DNA from: JAMQPK01 sp963782595
GTDB lineage: Bacteria > Acidobacteriota > Vicinamibacteria > Vicinamibacterales > JAMQPK01
Direction of reading: 5' to 3'
Length of the DNA stretch: 64,000 nt
Assembly (NCBI GenBank): GCA_963782595.1
Contig: CAWAKJ010000005.1
Coordinates: 496,001 to 560,000 of the forward strand
This document shows positions 17,117-25,813 of this stretch, in pieces. The position numbers were made by a program, and so were the translations under genes. The notes beneath the pieces were generated by a model that worked only from the letters and a program-made list of their open reading frames with translations, did not search any database and was not told the origin of the DNA. Every line of letters starts with the position of its first letter. Positions within the stretch are counted from its first letter, which is position 1.

Positions 17117-18684
17117 AGCCGGCGACATTTCTCATCGCGTTGCTGGTGGGTGCGGCGTCGGTCGTCCAGCCCGCCTTCGCTCCCGACGGAGCGGCGAAGG
17201 CCAGGCCCGACAGCGCTCAGGCTACCGCGACGGCGGATACGTCGGACACGTCCACGCCGGCACTTCCGCGTTCATCGGTCGACACCGGCCCGCCTTCGAC
17301 GAGCGGTCGCACGATACACGTGCCGGGAGGCGAGTCTCTGCAGGCGGCGCTCGACACCGCACAGCCGGGCGATCGCATCACGCTCGAGGCTGGCGCCACC
17401 TACGAAGGACCATTTCGCCTCCCCAGCAAGAGCGGTGACGAGTGGATCGTCATCGCTTCGAACCACGTCGACGAGCTTCCACCAGACCGGCGTGTCCGAC
17501 CGTCCGATGCGCACCACATGGCGAGGCTGCTCGCGGCCTCGCAATCGGTGATCATCGCCGACCCGGGCGCACATCACTATCGCTTTGCGGCTGTGGAAGT
17601 CGCGCCGGCTCAGGGTGAGTTCCTCTACAACCTCATTGAGCTCGGCAGCGACGGCGCGAATCTCACGGAGGTTCCGCATCACATCGTCTTCGACCGCAGT
17701 TACATTCACGGCGATCCCAGGAAGGGCGGACGCCGGGGCGTGGCGATGAACGGCCGCGACATCGCCGTCGTCAACTCGCACCTTTCCGATTTCAAGGAGA
17801 TCGGTGCGGACTCGCAGGCCATCTCCGGCTGGAACGGTCCGGGACCGTTCAAAATCGAGAACAACTACCTCGAAGCCGCCGGCGAGAACGTCATGTTCGG
17901 AGGGGCCGATCCTGCGGTCAACGGGCTCGTACCGTCTGACATTGCCATCATCCGCAATCATTTCAGCAAGCCGCTCAGTTGGAAGCTCGGCGATCCGCTC
18001 TATGCGGGAACGCCGTGGACGGTGAAGAACCTGTTCGAATTGAAGAATGCCCGTCGCGTTCTGGTCGAAGGGAATCTGCTCGAGCACAACTGGCCGCACG
18101 CGCAGAATGGATTTGCCGTCCTGTTCACGCCGCGCAATCAGGATGGTGGCGCGCCGTGGTCGGTGGTTGAGGACGTCACGTTCCGCGGCAACGTCGTTCG
18201 TGGAGTGGCTGCGGGGTTCAACATCCTCGGGCGCGACGACATTCAGAAGAGCGGCCAGACGCGGCGCATCGCGATTCACGACAACCTGCTGTCCGATGTC
18301 GGCGGCAAATGGGGCGGCAACGGCCGGCTGTTTCAGTTGCTCAACGGCACGGCCGGGGTGTCCATCATCGGCAACACCGCCGAGCAGACGACGGGCGGGA
18401 TTGCGTTCGGCGGCGATCACGATCCCCACACGGGGTTCGTCTTCCGGAACAACGTTATGCCGGACAACGGCTCCGGCTTCATTGGTTCGGGAACGGCGCC
18501 GGGCAAGGCATCGCTCGACCGGTTCTTTCCTGGCGCGGTCATCGACGGCAATGTGTTCATCGGAGGAAAGCCCGCCCAGTATCCGCCAGGGAATTACTTC
18601 AGGCGCGAAGAGGCACCGCGTGCAGGTGCCGACTCCCGCACTCTTTCCAACGCCATCGCCGAGGTGGTCCAGTGGCAGAACTAG
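17101..18684 (+). CDS. Secreted right-handed beta-helix protein
   Basis: 527 aa from a GTG at 17101. A signal peptide covers about residues 1-27 (VKPATFLIALLVGAASVVQPAFA), followed by a low-complexity Ala/Thr/Asp linker to about 65. The rest is a run of short coils with NN/NG turns (IENNYLEAAGENVMF, VLVEGNLLEHNW, IHDNLLSDVGG, FRNNVMPDNG), the pattern of parallel beta-helix lyases and epimerases. Position right after an AlgD-like gene suggests a polymer-modifying enzyme, for instance an AlgG-like C5-epimerase or a lyase, but no catalytic motif is certain. It may act in the periplasm or outside. Confidence 0.8.
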   Translation: MRAFVKPATFLIALLVGAASVVQPAFAPDGAAKARPDSAQATATADTSDTSTPALPRSSVDTGPPSTSGRTIHVPGGESLQAALDTAQPGDRITLEAGATYEGPFRLPSKSGDEWIVIASNHVDELPPDRRVRPSDAHHMARLLAASQSVIIADPGAHHYRFAAVEVAPAQGEFLYNLIELGSDGANLTEVPHHIVFDRSYIHGDPRKGGRRGVAMNGRDIAVVNSHLSDFKEIGADSQAISGWNGPGPFKIENNYLEAAGENVMFGGADPAVNGLVPSDIAIIRNHFSKPLSWKLGDPLYAGTPWTVKNLFELKNARRVLVEGNLLEHNWPHAQNGFAVLFTPRNQDGGAPWSVVEDVTFRGNVVRGVAAGFNILGRDDIQKSGQTRRIAIHDNLLSDVGGKWGGNGRLFQLLNGTAGVSIIGNTAEQTTGGIAFGGDHDPHTGFVFRNNVMPDNGSGFIGSGTAPGKASLDRFFPGAVIDGNVFIGGKPAQYPPGNYFRREEAPRAGADSRTLSNAIAEVVQWQN

Positions 18685-19868
18685 CGACGACTGCGGCAGT
18701 GCTCTTCTGGGCGGCGCTTGCGCTGGTCGCCTACGTCTATGTCGGCTATCCCGCGATCGCGTGGTTCCTGCGTCGACTGGTTCCGCGCCAGGTCGCGTGC
18801 GCGCGCATCGAGCCAGATGTGACGGTCGTGGTCGTCGCCCACAACGAAGGTCGTCGTATCGGCAGGCGGATTGCGAATCTGCTCGCGTCCGACTACCCTC
18901 GCGAACGCCTGACCATCGTCGTCGGCAGCGACGGATCCACGGATGACACCGTCGAGGGCGCCGCGCGATATCGAAATCAGGGCGTCATCGTTCGCGAGTT
19001 CGGGCAGCGGCGCGGGAAAGCGGCTGTGATCAACGATCTGGTCGCGTCAGCCGAAAGCGACATCATCGTGTTCGCCGATGCGCGACAGCGATTCGAACCT
19101 GGTGCGATTCGCGCGCTCGTCGCCAACTTCGCCGACCCGGGTGTGGGGGCCGTCAGCGGCGAGCTTCACCTGACCAAGCGGGAAGGTTCAACGCCCGGCG
19201 AAGAAGGTGCGGGCTTCTACTGGAAGTACGAAAAATTCATCCGCGCCAGTGAGAGCCGATCGGGGTCAACGGTTGGTGTCACAGGAGCGATCTATGCCAT
19301 CCGCCGCCAGCTCTTCGAAACGATTCCAACGGACACGATTCTCGACGACGTGTTGATTCCAATGAGAATCGTGCGGAGAGGCTATCGCGTCATCCTGGAA
19401 GCCGGCGCGCGCGCGCACGATCTGATCTCGACGACACCACAGGAAGACTTCACCAGAAAAACGAGAACGATTGCCGGCACGTTCCAGTTGTTTGCGCGTG
19501 AGCCATGGATCCTGAGTCCATTCCACAGCCGCGTCTGGTTTCAAGCCTTCTCACACAAGGCGCTGCGCCTGACGATACCCGTGCTGCACGCCGTGATGTT
19601 GCTGACCAATCTTGCGCTGGCAGATGTTGGTGTGTACCAAATACTGCTGGCAGGGCAAATGATGTTCTACACAGCGGCGATTGTGGGCTACGTTCAGACG
19701 CGCCCCGGCCGGCCGCGTAACATCGCCCTGACGATTCCCTTCACGATGTGTCTGCTCGGCTGGGCCACGATCGTGGGATTAGGACGATTCGTGGCCCGCC
19801 GGCAGCGGGTCACCTGGGAAAGGATGCCAGGAGAACCCGGGCCGCGCGTTGTCTCGCGGCCTGTCTGA
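18672..19868 (+). CDS. Membrane-anchored GT2-family glycosyltransferase
   Basis: 398 aa from a GTG at 18672, preceded by GAGGTGG at a spacing of 4-5 nt; it overlaps the beta-helix gene by 13 nt. One N-terminal TM (AAVLFWAALALVAYVYVGYPAIAWFL) is followed by a GT-A domain: VVVVAHNEGRRI, the first Asp in GSDGSTDDT, DARQ in place of the usual DxD, and a catalytic acidic pair in ILDDVLI. At least three TMs at the C-terminus complete an architecture shared with processive synthases such as Alg8 and hyaluronan synthase. With GDP-mannuronate made next door, a polymer-synthesising role is possible. It is the last gene of the operon and ends at a long inverted repeat. Confidence 0.85.
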   Translation: MAELATTAAVLFWAALALVAYVYVGYPAIAWFLRRLVPRQVACARIEPDVTVVVVAHNEGRRIGRRIANLLASDYPRERLTIVVGSDGSTDDTVEGAARYRNQGVIVREFGQRRGKAAVINDLVASAESDIIVFADARQRFEPGAIRALVANFADPGVGAVSGELHLTKREGSTPGEEGAGFYWKYEKFIRASESRSGSTVGVTGAIYAIRRQLFETIPTDTILDDVLIPMRIVRRGYRVILEAGARAHDLISTTPQEDFTRKTRTIAGTFQLFAREPWILSPFHSRVWFQAFSHKALRLTIPVLHAVMLLTNLALADVGVYQILLAGQMMFYTAAIVGYVQTRPGRPRNIALTIPFTMCLLGWATIVGLGRFVARRQRVTWERMPGEPGPRVVSRPV

Positions 19869-19870
19869 TC

Positions 19871-19933
19871 AGGACACAGAGGGCACAGAGCAAGACGGAG
19901 GACATCAGCTTTTCTCTGTGCCCTCTGTGTCCT
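19871..19933. terminator. 20-bp perfect inverted repeat between convergent genes
   Basis: The arm AGGACACAGAGGGCACAGAG (19871-19890) and its exact reverse complement (19914-19933) flank a 23-nt loop. It lies between the stop of the EPS operon and the stop of the leftward secreted-protein gene, so it can terminate transcription from both sides. Its internal CACAGAG units also make it a member of the short-period repeat class; no T-run follows the stem. Confidence 0.6.
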
Positions 19934-22423
19934 CTACTGCGCCCCTGCAATGACGACTTTGCTCACGAACGCGTTTCGTTCTAACAGCGATGCCTGAACC
20001 TGCATCGGATATGACGCGGTCGTGCCGCTCTTGTAGAACACGTTGCCGTTTTTCGAGTACACGACCTCCCCACCTACGATGGCGATACGCAGCTTGTCGC
20101 CTCTCGTAAAGCGCACTTCGGTTTGATACCCTCCCGACTCGCGCACCTCGGCCGTGCTGCCCTGCAGCCGCAGAGCGAATTTGATCTCGTTCGGATCGGT
20201 TCCACCACTCCCGGAACTCAGCCCGACAAAGCGCAGGCCCCTTCCCGACGAACCCGAGAACTCCACGTATCCGTCACCTGACGAGATCTGCTGAGCCGAC
20301 GTGGCGCCTGCGTCGGAGCATCCGCCGCAGCCTCCGGTTTTCGCCAGGATGGTGCCTCTGGCGGCGACGTTCGACACGTTCGTCCAAGTGACCGGAACGG
20401 GGCCCGAGCCCGAGCTCGGGCTCTGTGCGGGCGGGGGATTGACACTTCCCGGCGACGCGAGCGCACCGCCACCATTGCCGATCATCACGTTCCACACCGT
20501 TGCGTTGGTGTCGAAGAGTGTCGTATCGACGACGGCGGGGTACGCGGGTCCTGTGCCACTCGTGTAAAACACGTTGCCGTTCTTGGAATACTGCACCTTG
20601 CCGCCGACATATGCGACGCGCAGGATGTCGTTGGCGCCAAACGGCGTCTCCGCCCGATACTGGCCAGACTCGCGAACTTCCGCGTTGCCCCCCTGCAGCC
20701 TCAACGCAAATCGAATCTCGGCTGGATTCGTGCTGCCATTGCGTGTCGTCAAACCAACAAATCGAAGCGCGCTGCTGTCAGGAACGGTGAACTCGACATA
20801 CCCGTCACCCGACGAAATCGACTGCGCCGACGTTGCGCCGGCATCCGGGCATCCAGCGCACCCGCCCGATTTCATCAGGCTGTTGCCGACAGTCGACGCG
20901 TTCACCACGTCTATCCAGGTGACGGGCGAAGCGCTTCCGCCACTGAAGGTGGGCAGGGTGGGTGAAGGCGACGAGCCCGGATTCGACGGCGGAGGCGCGG
21001 GCGCCGGCGAGGGTTCGGGAGACGGGGTAGACGAGCCGCCGCCCGAATTCGATGGCGGTGGTGTGCCCGATGAGCTCGCGCCGAGGCGATCGAGCGGAAT
21101 CTTCACCATGAACGCGTCGGTGCGGCCGGTGCCGGCATTCGATGTCCAGATGAAGTACTCACCAGTTACATCGAGATTGCCTTTGGGAAGCTTCCAGTAG
21201 TTGTCGCCGCCCGACGCATTGAGGTCGGTCAGGTTCGGCGCGACCACGAGGGCGTTGAGCGAGTCGTTGAGCCGGAAGCAGACGATCTCGTTGACGCGCG
21301 GCAAATTCTCGCGGTTTGCGTTGCTCGCGCACGCCATCTGCTGATCCAGCGGGATGCCGGGCTTCGAGTTGCCATGTGCGACGTGGCCGAGGCCGGAGTT
21401 CCACGAGGTCAGCTGATACACGAGCGTACCCTGCCCGTGAATTGGCGAACTCGGCTGGCCGCCGCGGAGTTCCTTGTTGAAATCCCAAACACGCACCGCG
21501 CCGGGCTGGCTGTTGAAGTTGTCTTCGGCCACCATATAGCCGTAGCCGATGTCGGAGTGGCCGGCCGCGCCGTCCGGATCGTTCAGCACGCGCTCGGTGT
21601 TGTTGTCGACGTCGATGACACGGTTGTCTTCACCGTTCTGTCCGTCGAGCTGCTCCTTGATGACGAGCCACCGCCCGCTCTTGTCGATCTGGCACTCGTC
21701 GAAATCGTTGCCCTTCCGCGGGTAATAGGTGAAGGCCTGCCGATCCTCGCGATAGACGGCGCACCCTTCCATGGCATACGAGCCCTTGTCACGCACGGTG
21801 AACGAATGCACGCGATCGTCGTTACTCGAGTGCACCTGCCACAGGTATTTGTTTGGAAACCGGCTGCTCATGTCGAACACGGTCTCCCACGAGTGCGCCA
21901 TGACGTCATAGCGGAAGAGACGCGAGCCGGTCGGCTCGTTCACGTAGAGCGCATGCGGCCGTGTGGCGCTGAAGTACCACCCTTCGCCGGTTGAGAGCGG
22001 CGCCCAGCCGAACGTGTTGTCGCCTGCGAACAAAGCTCCACGGTTGCTCGTCTCGCCGGTGTTCTTGTTGTAGCTGAAAAGCGTCGCTCCCTGTCCTTTG
22101 AGGCCGAGGAAGATGAGCATGGTGTCGCTGCCGACGTGGTTGTTGATGTTCGACCAGTACGAATAGCCGACCGGATTGACGCAATCGCCGCCGCCGCAAT
22201 CGGCGGCCGTTGTGAGACGCACGGCCTGGGTGTTATACGGAGCCGGGAATGTGAACCGCCCGCGTGCGCCCGGCACGCTGCTGCCCGAAACCGGCGCTCG
22301 AAGCCCGTTGCCCGTCGCGGATTCGACGAGGCCCTGCGCGAAAACGGCGGTACTGAAGCTATGAAGCAACACGGCCAGAGACAGGCCGAGAAAGACACGT
22401 GGGGCATGATGGCGCGAAAACAC
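19934..22423 (-). CDS. Large secreted protein: propeller-like domain plus two lectin-like repeats
   Basis: 829 aa. I place the start at the GTG whose first base is 22423, because AGGAGG lies six bases upstream and the resulting N-terminus is a clean signal peptide (LGLSLAVLLHSFSTAVFAQG). Residues ~30-465 hold tryptophan- and glycine-rich strands consistent with a beta-propeller (WSNINNHVGSDTMLIFLG, YFSATRPHALYVNEPTG). A Pro/Ser-rich linker follows, then two tandem repeats of about 130 residues, each opening with GGCxGCxDAGATSAQ and SSGDGYVEF and closing with YSKNGNVFY, separated by another Pro-rich linker. The repeats resemble SPRY/lectin-like beta-sandwich modules. An extracellular glycan-binding or adhesin role is inferred; no enzyme motif was found. 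Confidence 0.75.
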   Translation of the reverse strand: MFSRHHAPRVFLGLSLAVLLHSFSTAVFAQGLVESATGNGLRAPVSGSSVPGARGRFTFPAPYNTQAVRLTTAADCGGGDCVNPVGYSYWSNINNHVGSDTMLIFLGLKGQGATLFSYNKNTGETSNRGALFAGDNTFGWAPLSTGEGWYFSATRPHALYVNEPTGSRLFRYDVMAHSWETVFDMSSRFPNKYLWQVHSSNDDRVHSFTVRDKGSYAMEGCAVYREDRQAFTYYPRKGNDFDECQIDKSGRWLVIKEQLDGQNGEDNRVIDVDNNTERVLNDPDGAAGHSDIGYGYMVAEDNFNSQPGAVRVWDFNKELRGGQPSSPIHGQGTLVYQLTSWNSGLGHVAHGNSKPGIPLDQQMACASNANRENLPRVNEIVCFRLNDSLNALVVAPNLTDLNASGGDNYWKLPKGNLDVTGEYFIWTSNAGTGRTDAFMVKIPLDRLGASSSGTPPPSNSGGGSSTPSPEPSPAPAPPPSNPGSSPSPTLPTFSGGSASPVTWIDVVNASTVGNSLMKSGGCAGCPDAGATSAQSISSGDGYVEFTVPDSSALRFVGLTTRNGSTNPAEIRFALRLQGGNAEVRESGQYRAETPFGANDILRVAYVGGKVQYSKNGNVFYTSGTGPAYPAVVDTTLFDTNATVWNVMIGNGGGALASPGSVNPPPAQSPSSGSGPVPVTWTNVSNVAARGTILAKTGGCGGCSDAGATSAQQISSGDGYVEFSGSSGRGLRFVGLSSGSGGTDPNEIKFALRLQGSTAEVRESGGYQTEVRFTRGDKLRIAIVGGEVVYSKNGNVFYKSGTTASYPMQVQASLLERNAFVSKVVIAGAQ

Positions 22424-22870
22424 AGCAATCCTCCTATGGACCGATCCGCGATGGCGCGGCGAAAGGATTGCTGAGGAAACCCTATTGCACGACCGCGGCG
22501 AAACAGCCACACCCGCCCCCCGTGGGGACGGAAAACAACGAGTGGGAGTGGTTCGTAACTCGCCGCCAGGCTGGCTGCGTCAGCGGGTGCAGACGTTAGC
22601 CGAGGCTCGCTCGGGTTGAGTCTCGCTGTCTGCCGCAGGCGTCGGCACCGGCGAAGAACGCCGGGACCTTACGTGCGGACCGCCAGAAAATACACGCACA
22701 GCGCGTATCCTCTGTTCCTTTAACGCAGATTGTTGTGATTCAGCCGTTGGACGGGCGAGGTAATGATCGTACGCTGTTGTTCGTCGCCCGGTCAACCAAA
22801 TAGTGTAATAATCTGACGGTTCTGCGTGTTGCGGGATTTATTTTGACCTACAAGTAACGGGAGGCAGTCA
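22424..22870. other. 447-nt divergent intergenic region
   Basis: Separates the leftward secreted protein from the rightward peroxiredoxin and must hold both promoters. I see no convincing gene or riboswitch. A GC-rich hairpin is possible around 22510-22545 (CCCC ACGG GGGG on the minus strand). A candidate sigma-70-like pair is listed separately. Confidence 0.5.
22747..22775 (+). promoter_or_regulatory. Candidate sigma-70-type promoter for the peroxiredoxin
   Basis: TTGGAC at 22747-22752 and TACGCT at 22770-22775, separated by exactly 17 nt and about 95 nt before the start codon. Both boxes depart from consensus, so this is a weak call. Confidence 0.25.
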
Positions 22871-23428
22871 ATGAAGAGCGTAAACCTTCTTGGAATCGCG
22901 GGACTCGTGCTCGGGCTGGCCACGATGGCGTTTGCCCAGGCGGCACCCGCGCCGTCGGTCGAGCTGAAAGTCGGCGACAAGGCACCGAACTTCAAGCTGC
23001 AGGGCAGCGACGGCAAGACCTACAGCCTGGCCGATTTCGCCGGCAAGAGGGCGGTCGTCGTCGCCTGGTTCCCGGCCGCGTTTACCAAGGGCTGCACCGT
23101 CGAGTGCAAGTCGCTGGCGATGAACGGGGACAAGATCCGTCAGTTCAACGTCGCGTATTTCATGGCGAGCACCGACCCGATCGAGAAGAACACCGACTTT
23201 GCCAAAGCGCAGGAAGCCGACTTTCCGCTGCTGAGCGACCCGACCAAAGAAGTCGCGACCGCGTACGGCGTGCTGAACCCGCGTGGGACGGCAACGCGCT
23301 GGACGTTCTACATCGGCACCGATGGCCGCATCCTCGCCATCGACAAGGCCGTTCGTCCCGACACGTCGGCCGAAGATATGGTCGCAAAATTGGGCGAGTT
23401 GAACGTCGCCAAGACGAAGTCGAACTAG
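22871..23428 (+). CDS. Secreted thiol peroxidase, AhpC/TSA (BCP-like) family
   Basis: 185 aa, preceded by GGGAGG seven bases upstream. An N-terminal signal peptide ends near VLGLATMAFAQAA. The thioredoxin-fold domain has VGDKAPNFKLQGSDGKTYSLADFAGK and the active-site loop AAFTKGCTVECKS, with two Cys separated by three residues, close to the bacterioferritin-comigratory type arrangement but one residue shorter than the usual CX4C. It should reduce peroxides in the periplasm using thiol partners. It stands alone, convergent with the FAD/Rieske gene across a TAGGGAT tract. Confidence 0.85.
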   Translation: MKSVNLLGIAGLVLGLATMAFAQAAPAPSVELKVGDKAPNFKLQGSDGKTYSLADFAGKRAVVVAWFPAAFTKGCTVECKSLAMNGDKIRQFNVAYFMASTDPIEKNTDFAKAQEADFPLLSDPTKEVATAYGVLNPRGTATRWTFYIGTDGRILAIDKAVRPDTSAEDMVAKLGELNVAKTKSN

Positions 23429-23435
23429 GGCGAAC

Positions 23436-23509
23436 TAGGGATTAGGGAATAGGGACTAGGGATTAGGACTTAGGGATTAGCGTGATACGCGTCGCTGAGC
23501 TAATCCCCA
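23436..23509. repeat. TAGGGAT heptamer tract with hairpin between convergent genes
   Basis: Units TAGGGAT, TAGGGAA, TAGGGAC, TAGGGAT, TAGGACT and TAGGGAT run without gaps from 23436 to 23477. GGGATTAGC (23473-23481) then pairs with GCTAATCCC (23499-23507). The tract fills the gap between convergent genes and could act as a bidirectional terminator. The same consensus recurs at 39014 and 54170. Confidence 0.85.
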
Positions 23510-23520
23510 ATCCCCAATCC

Positions 23521-25068
23521 CTATTTACTGCGCGTCTCCTTGTGCTTCTTTTCGACGTGCGCGAGCGGATCCTCCGCAGGCCCCGCCAGTACGTCGCCAT
23601 TGACCTTGAAACGCGAGCCGTGGCACGGGCAGTCCCACGTCCGCTCGGCGTCGTTCCAGTGCACGTAGCATCCCATGTGCGTACATACCGCAGAGCGCAC
23701 ATGGATCTGCCCGTCCAGTCCACGGTAAACCGCAGCTGGTTGTCCCTCGACCTCCACGATTTCTCCGGCGCCGCGTCGAATCGATCGCAATGAATGGGCG
23801 CCCGCGCCCGCGAAGCGATCGCGGATGAGGTAGTAGGGGTAGTCCCGGTTTTCCTTGATGTAGTCCCAAAGCCCACCCTTGATCTTCGTGCGCCCCGGAT
23901 CGAACAGCTCGGCCCATGGATTTTTTTCGCCCGAGAGGTGATCGACAAACATCATCGCCGAGAGGGTGCCGAAGGTCATGCCGTTTCCCCCGAAGCCCGT
24001 CGCCACATACTGCCCCTCGGACGTTTCTCCGATATAGGGCAGCCCGTCGTTGGTCTCAATGACCTGTCCCGACCAATGGTGGGTGACCGCGATCTCGGGC
24101 AGCAACTGCTTGAGGCGCTGCTCGAGGCGATTGAAGCACGCGGTTGTCGACTCGACCTGGCCGGTCTTGTGATCTTCGCCGCCGAAGATGACAAAGTCAT
24201 GATCGTGGCGGCGATCGACGCGCAGGTAGTCGTACGGATCGCCGGTATCCCAGTAAAGCGCTTCGTGCACTGTACCGCGCGGAACCCATCCGCCGACCAC
24301 ATACGACGTGTAGGGGGCGAGCTTCGACTGAAGAACCATCGCAGGGACGAGGCCGGTCTTACCCTGAAGCGGCACGTGCGTCGCGACGAGCAGGTGCTCG
24401 CAGTGGATACGGTGACCGTCTCTTGTCGTCGCGGTGATTGGCGTATCCTCGATTGTCTCGATCTCTGTCTGCTCGAACACCTGGCAGCCTCGGCCGCTCG
24501 AGAGCAGCCGCAAGAGGCCGAGCAGGTACTTGCGCGGATGGAACTTCGCCTGGTTCTCGAACAGGATGCCGGGCTTGTTGAAGAGGGGAATCGCATCGAC
24601 GAACTCGGCATCGAACCCGAGCGCGTTCGCGAGCGCGACTTCCTCTCGCAAGTCGAGCGGCTCCTTTTCCAGGCCGTCCTGGTTGAACAGGTAGCCCTCC
24701 ACCCAATCGAACTGGCACTTGATCTGCTCGCGCCAGACAATGCGGTCAATGGTCTCTATAGCGGCGAGTTGTGCGTCCCAGACCGCCTGGGCGTGATCGC
24801 GACCGAACGCGTTGACGAGCTCCGACAAGGGTTTGTCGGTGACACAGGTGAGATGCGCCGTCGTGTAGGACGTCTCGCCGTTGAGACACCGGCCCTTCTC
24901 CACCAGCGCAACGTTGTGCCCGGCCCGCTTGAGCAGATAGGCGGCCGTGATACCCGTAATGCCCCCCCCGACGACGAGCACATCGACCGCGATGTCTTCT
25001 TTTAATGCGGAGTATCTGGGGACAGCAGTGTTATCTATCCAGTACGAATGGGTAGCGACATCGGCCAT
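23521..25068 (-). CDS. FAD-dependent oxidoreductase fused to a C-terminal Rieske domain
   Basis: 515 aa. A DAO-type FAD-binding site is at residues ~28-60 (VDVLVVGGGITGITAAYLLKRAG, then the ribose-binding acidic residue in LVEKG). The C-terminal 90 residues form a Rieske [2Fe-2S] domain with CTHMGC and CPCHGS supplying the two Cys and two His ligands. This fusion is a known family whose substrate is usually unassigned; electrons probably pass between FAD and the cluster. Both cofactor sites look complete. No signal peptide is seen. The start ATG (first base 25068) has no strong ribosome binding site visible. Confidence 0.88.
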   Translation of the reverse strand: MADVATHSYWIDNTAVPRYSALKEDIAVDVLVVGGGITGITAAYLLKRAGHNVALVEKGRCLNGETSYTTAHLTCVTDKPLSELVNAFGRDHAQAVWDAQLAAIETIDRIVWREQIKCQFDWVEGYLFNQDGLEKEPLDLREEVALANALGFDAEFVDAIPLFNKPGILFENQAKFHPRKYLLGLLRLLSSGRGCQVFEQTEIETIEDTPITATTRDGHRIHCEHLLVATHVPLQGKTGLVPAMVLQSKLAPYTSYVVGGWVPRGTVHEALYWDTGDPYDYLRVDRRHDHDFVIFGGEDHKTGQVESTTACFNRLEQRLKQLLPEIAVTHHWSGQVIETNDGLPYIGETSEGQYVATGFGGNGMTFGTLSAMMFVDHLSGEKNPWAELFDPGRTKIKGGLWDYIKENRDYPYYLIRDRFAGAGAHSLRSIRRGAGEIVEVEGQPAAVYRGLDGQIHVRSAVCTHMGCYVHWNDAERTWDCPCHGSRFKVNGDVLAGPAEDPLAHVEKKHKETRSK

Positions 25069-25155
25069 ACAGGCGTCGAATGCAATCCGAAAGCCGAAGG
25101 AGGGGCGTTGGAATCAGTACGCCGTCTTTTCATTAATGCGCTAAGGGATCCAGGC

Positions 25156-25173
25156 CCCCAGAACCCCAGAACC
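25156..25173. repeat. Octamer tract CCCCAGAA x2
   Basis: Two exact copies of CCCCAGAA followed by CC, in the gap between rdgB and the FAD/Rieske gene. It is a short member of the 7/8-nt-period class. Confidence 0.6.
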
Positions 25174-25176
25174 GTG

Positions 25177-25766
25177 CTAACGAGTAAGGAAGTCCCGGAA
25201 TACGCGGACGGCCTGTCCGCGATGGCTGACGGCGGTCTTTTCTTCGTCTGACACTTCGCCGAACGTTCGCGCGTAGGGAGGGTAGAAGAAGACGGGGTCG
25301 TATCCGAAACCGTTCGGTCCGGCTGGCGCATCGGCGAGACGGCCCTCGACCTTTGCCGTGGTCTCGAAGACCACGTTGGCGCCGTCGGCGACTGCGAGCG
25401 CGCACACAAACCGTGCGCCTCGATCGACCTCACCGCTGTCGCGTACGCGCCGATAGATGTCGGCAAAGCGCTGTGCGTAGGTGGCGTCTTCGCCCAGGTA
25501 TCGCGCGGAATGAATGCCCGGCTCGCCGTTGAGCGCGTCGATCTCGAATCCTGAATCTTCCGCCAGCGTCACCATGCCCGTGAGACCGGCATAGTGCAAT
25601 GCCTTCTGCCGGGCATTGTCGGCAAACGATGCGCCCGTCTCTTCCGCCACGGGAACGTCCGGAAAATCCGCGAGCGTGAGCAGTTAATTGGCAGGCCGTC
25701 AAGAATTCGAAGAATCTCCCGCACCTTCCCCGGATTGGTTGTCGCAATCAGAAGTTTCTTCTCCAC
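25177..25766 (-). pseudogene. rdgB: rdgB (non-canonical purine NTP pyrophosphatase) with an apparent frameshift
   Basis: Read leftwards from a GTG at 25766, the frame gives VEKKLLIATTNPGKVREILRILDGLPIN, the RdgB/HAM1 N-terminus with its substrate-binding TTNPGK. Around 25681-25685 the match jumps to another frame, continuing LTLADFPDVPVAEETGASFADNARQKAL and GFGYDPVFFYPPYARTFGE to the stop. Adding one base after the AAC codon restores a full-length protein of about 196 aa. RdgB hydrolyses dITP/XTP and keeps deaminated purines out of DNA. Whether this is a true mutation or an assembly error cannot be decided here; neighbouring rph makes a functional locus plausible. All visible active-site residues are otherwise present. 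Confidence 0.85.
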
Positions 25767-25770
25767 GTCA

Positions 25771-25813
25771 CCGACTTTCGCCGACCGACTTCCGACTATC
25801 GACCTACCGACTA
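25771..25813. repeat. Heptamer tract (CCGACTT/CCGACTA units) between rph and rdgB
   Basis: Units on the plus strand include CCGACTT, TCGCCGA, CCGACTT, CCGACTA and CCGACTA, with one 8-nt unit. The tract spans almost the whole 44-nt gap between the two genes and overlaps the rph stop codon. Confidence 0.8.

Noticed and set aside
22424..22870. Possible riboswitch (c-di-GMP or cobalamin) in the divergent gap
   Set aside because: No conserved core of these classes was found on either strand; only a small GC hairpin is visible.
23436..23480. TAGGGAT run considered as telomere-like or an origin element
   Set aside because: The window is internal, the units are degenerate, other loci use unrelated units, and no DnaA boxes or dnaA/parAB genes are near.
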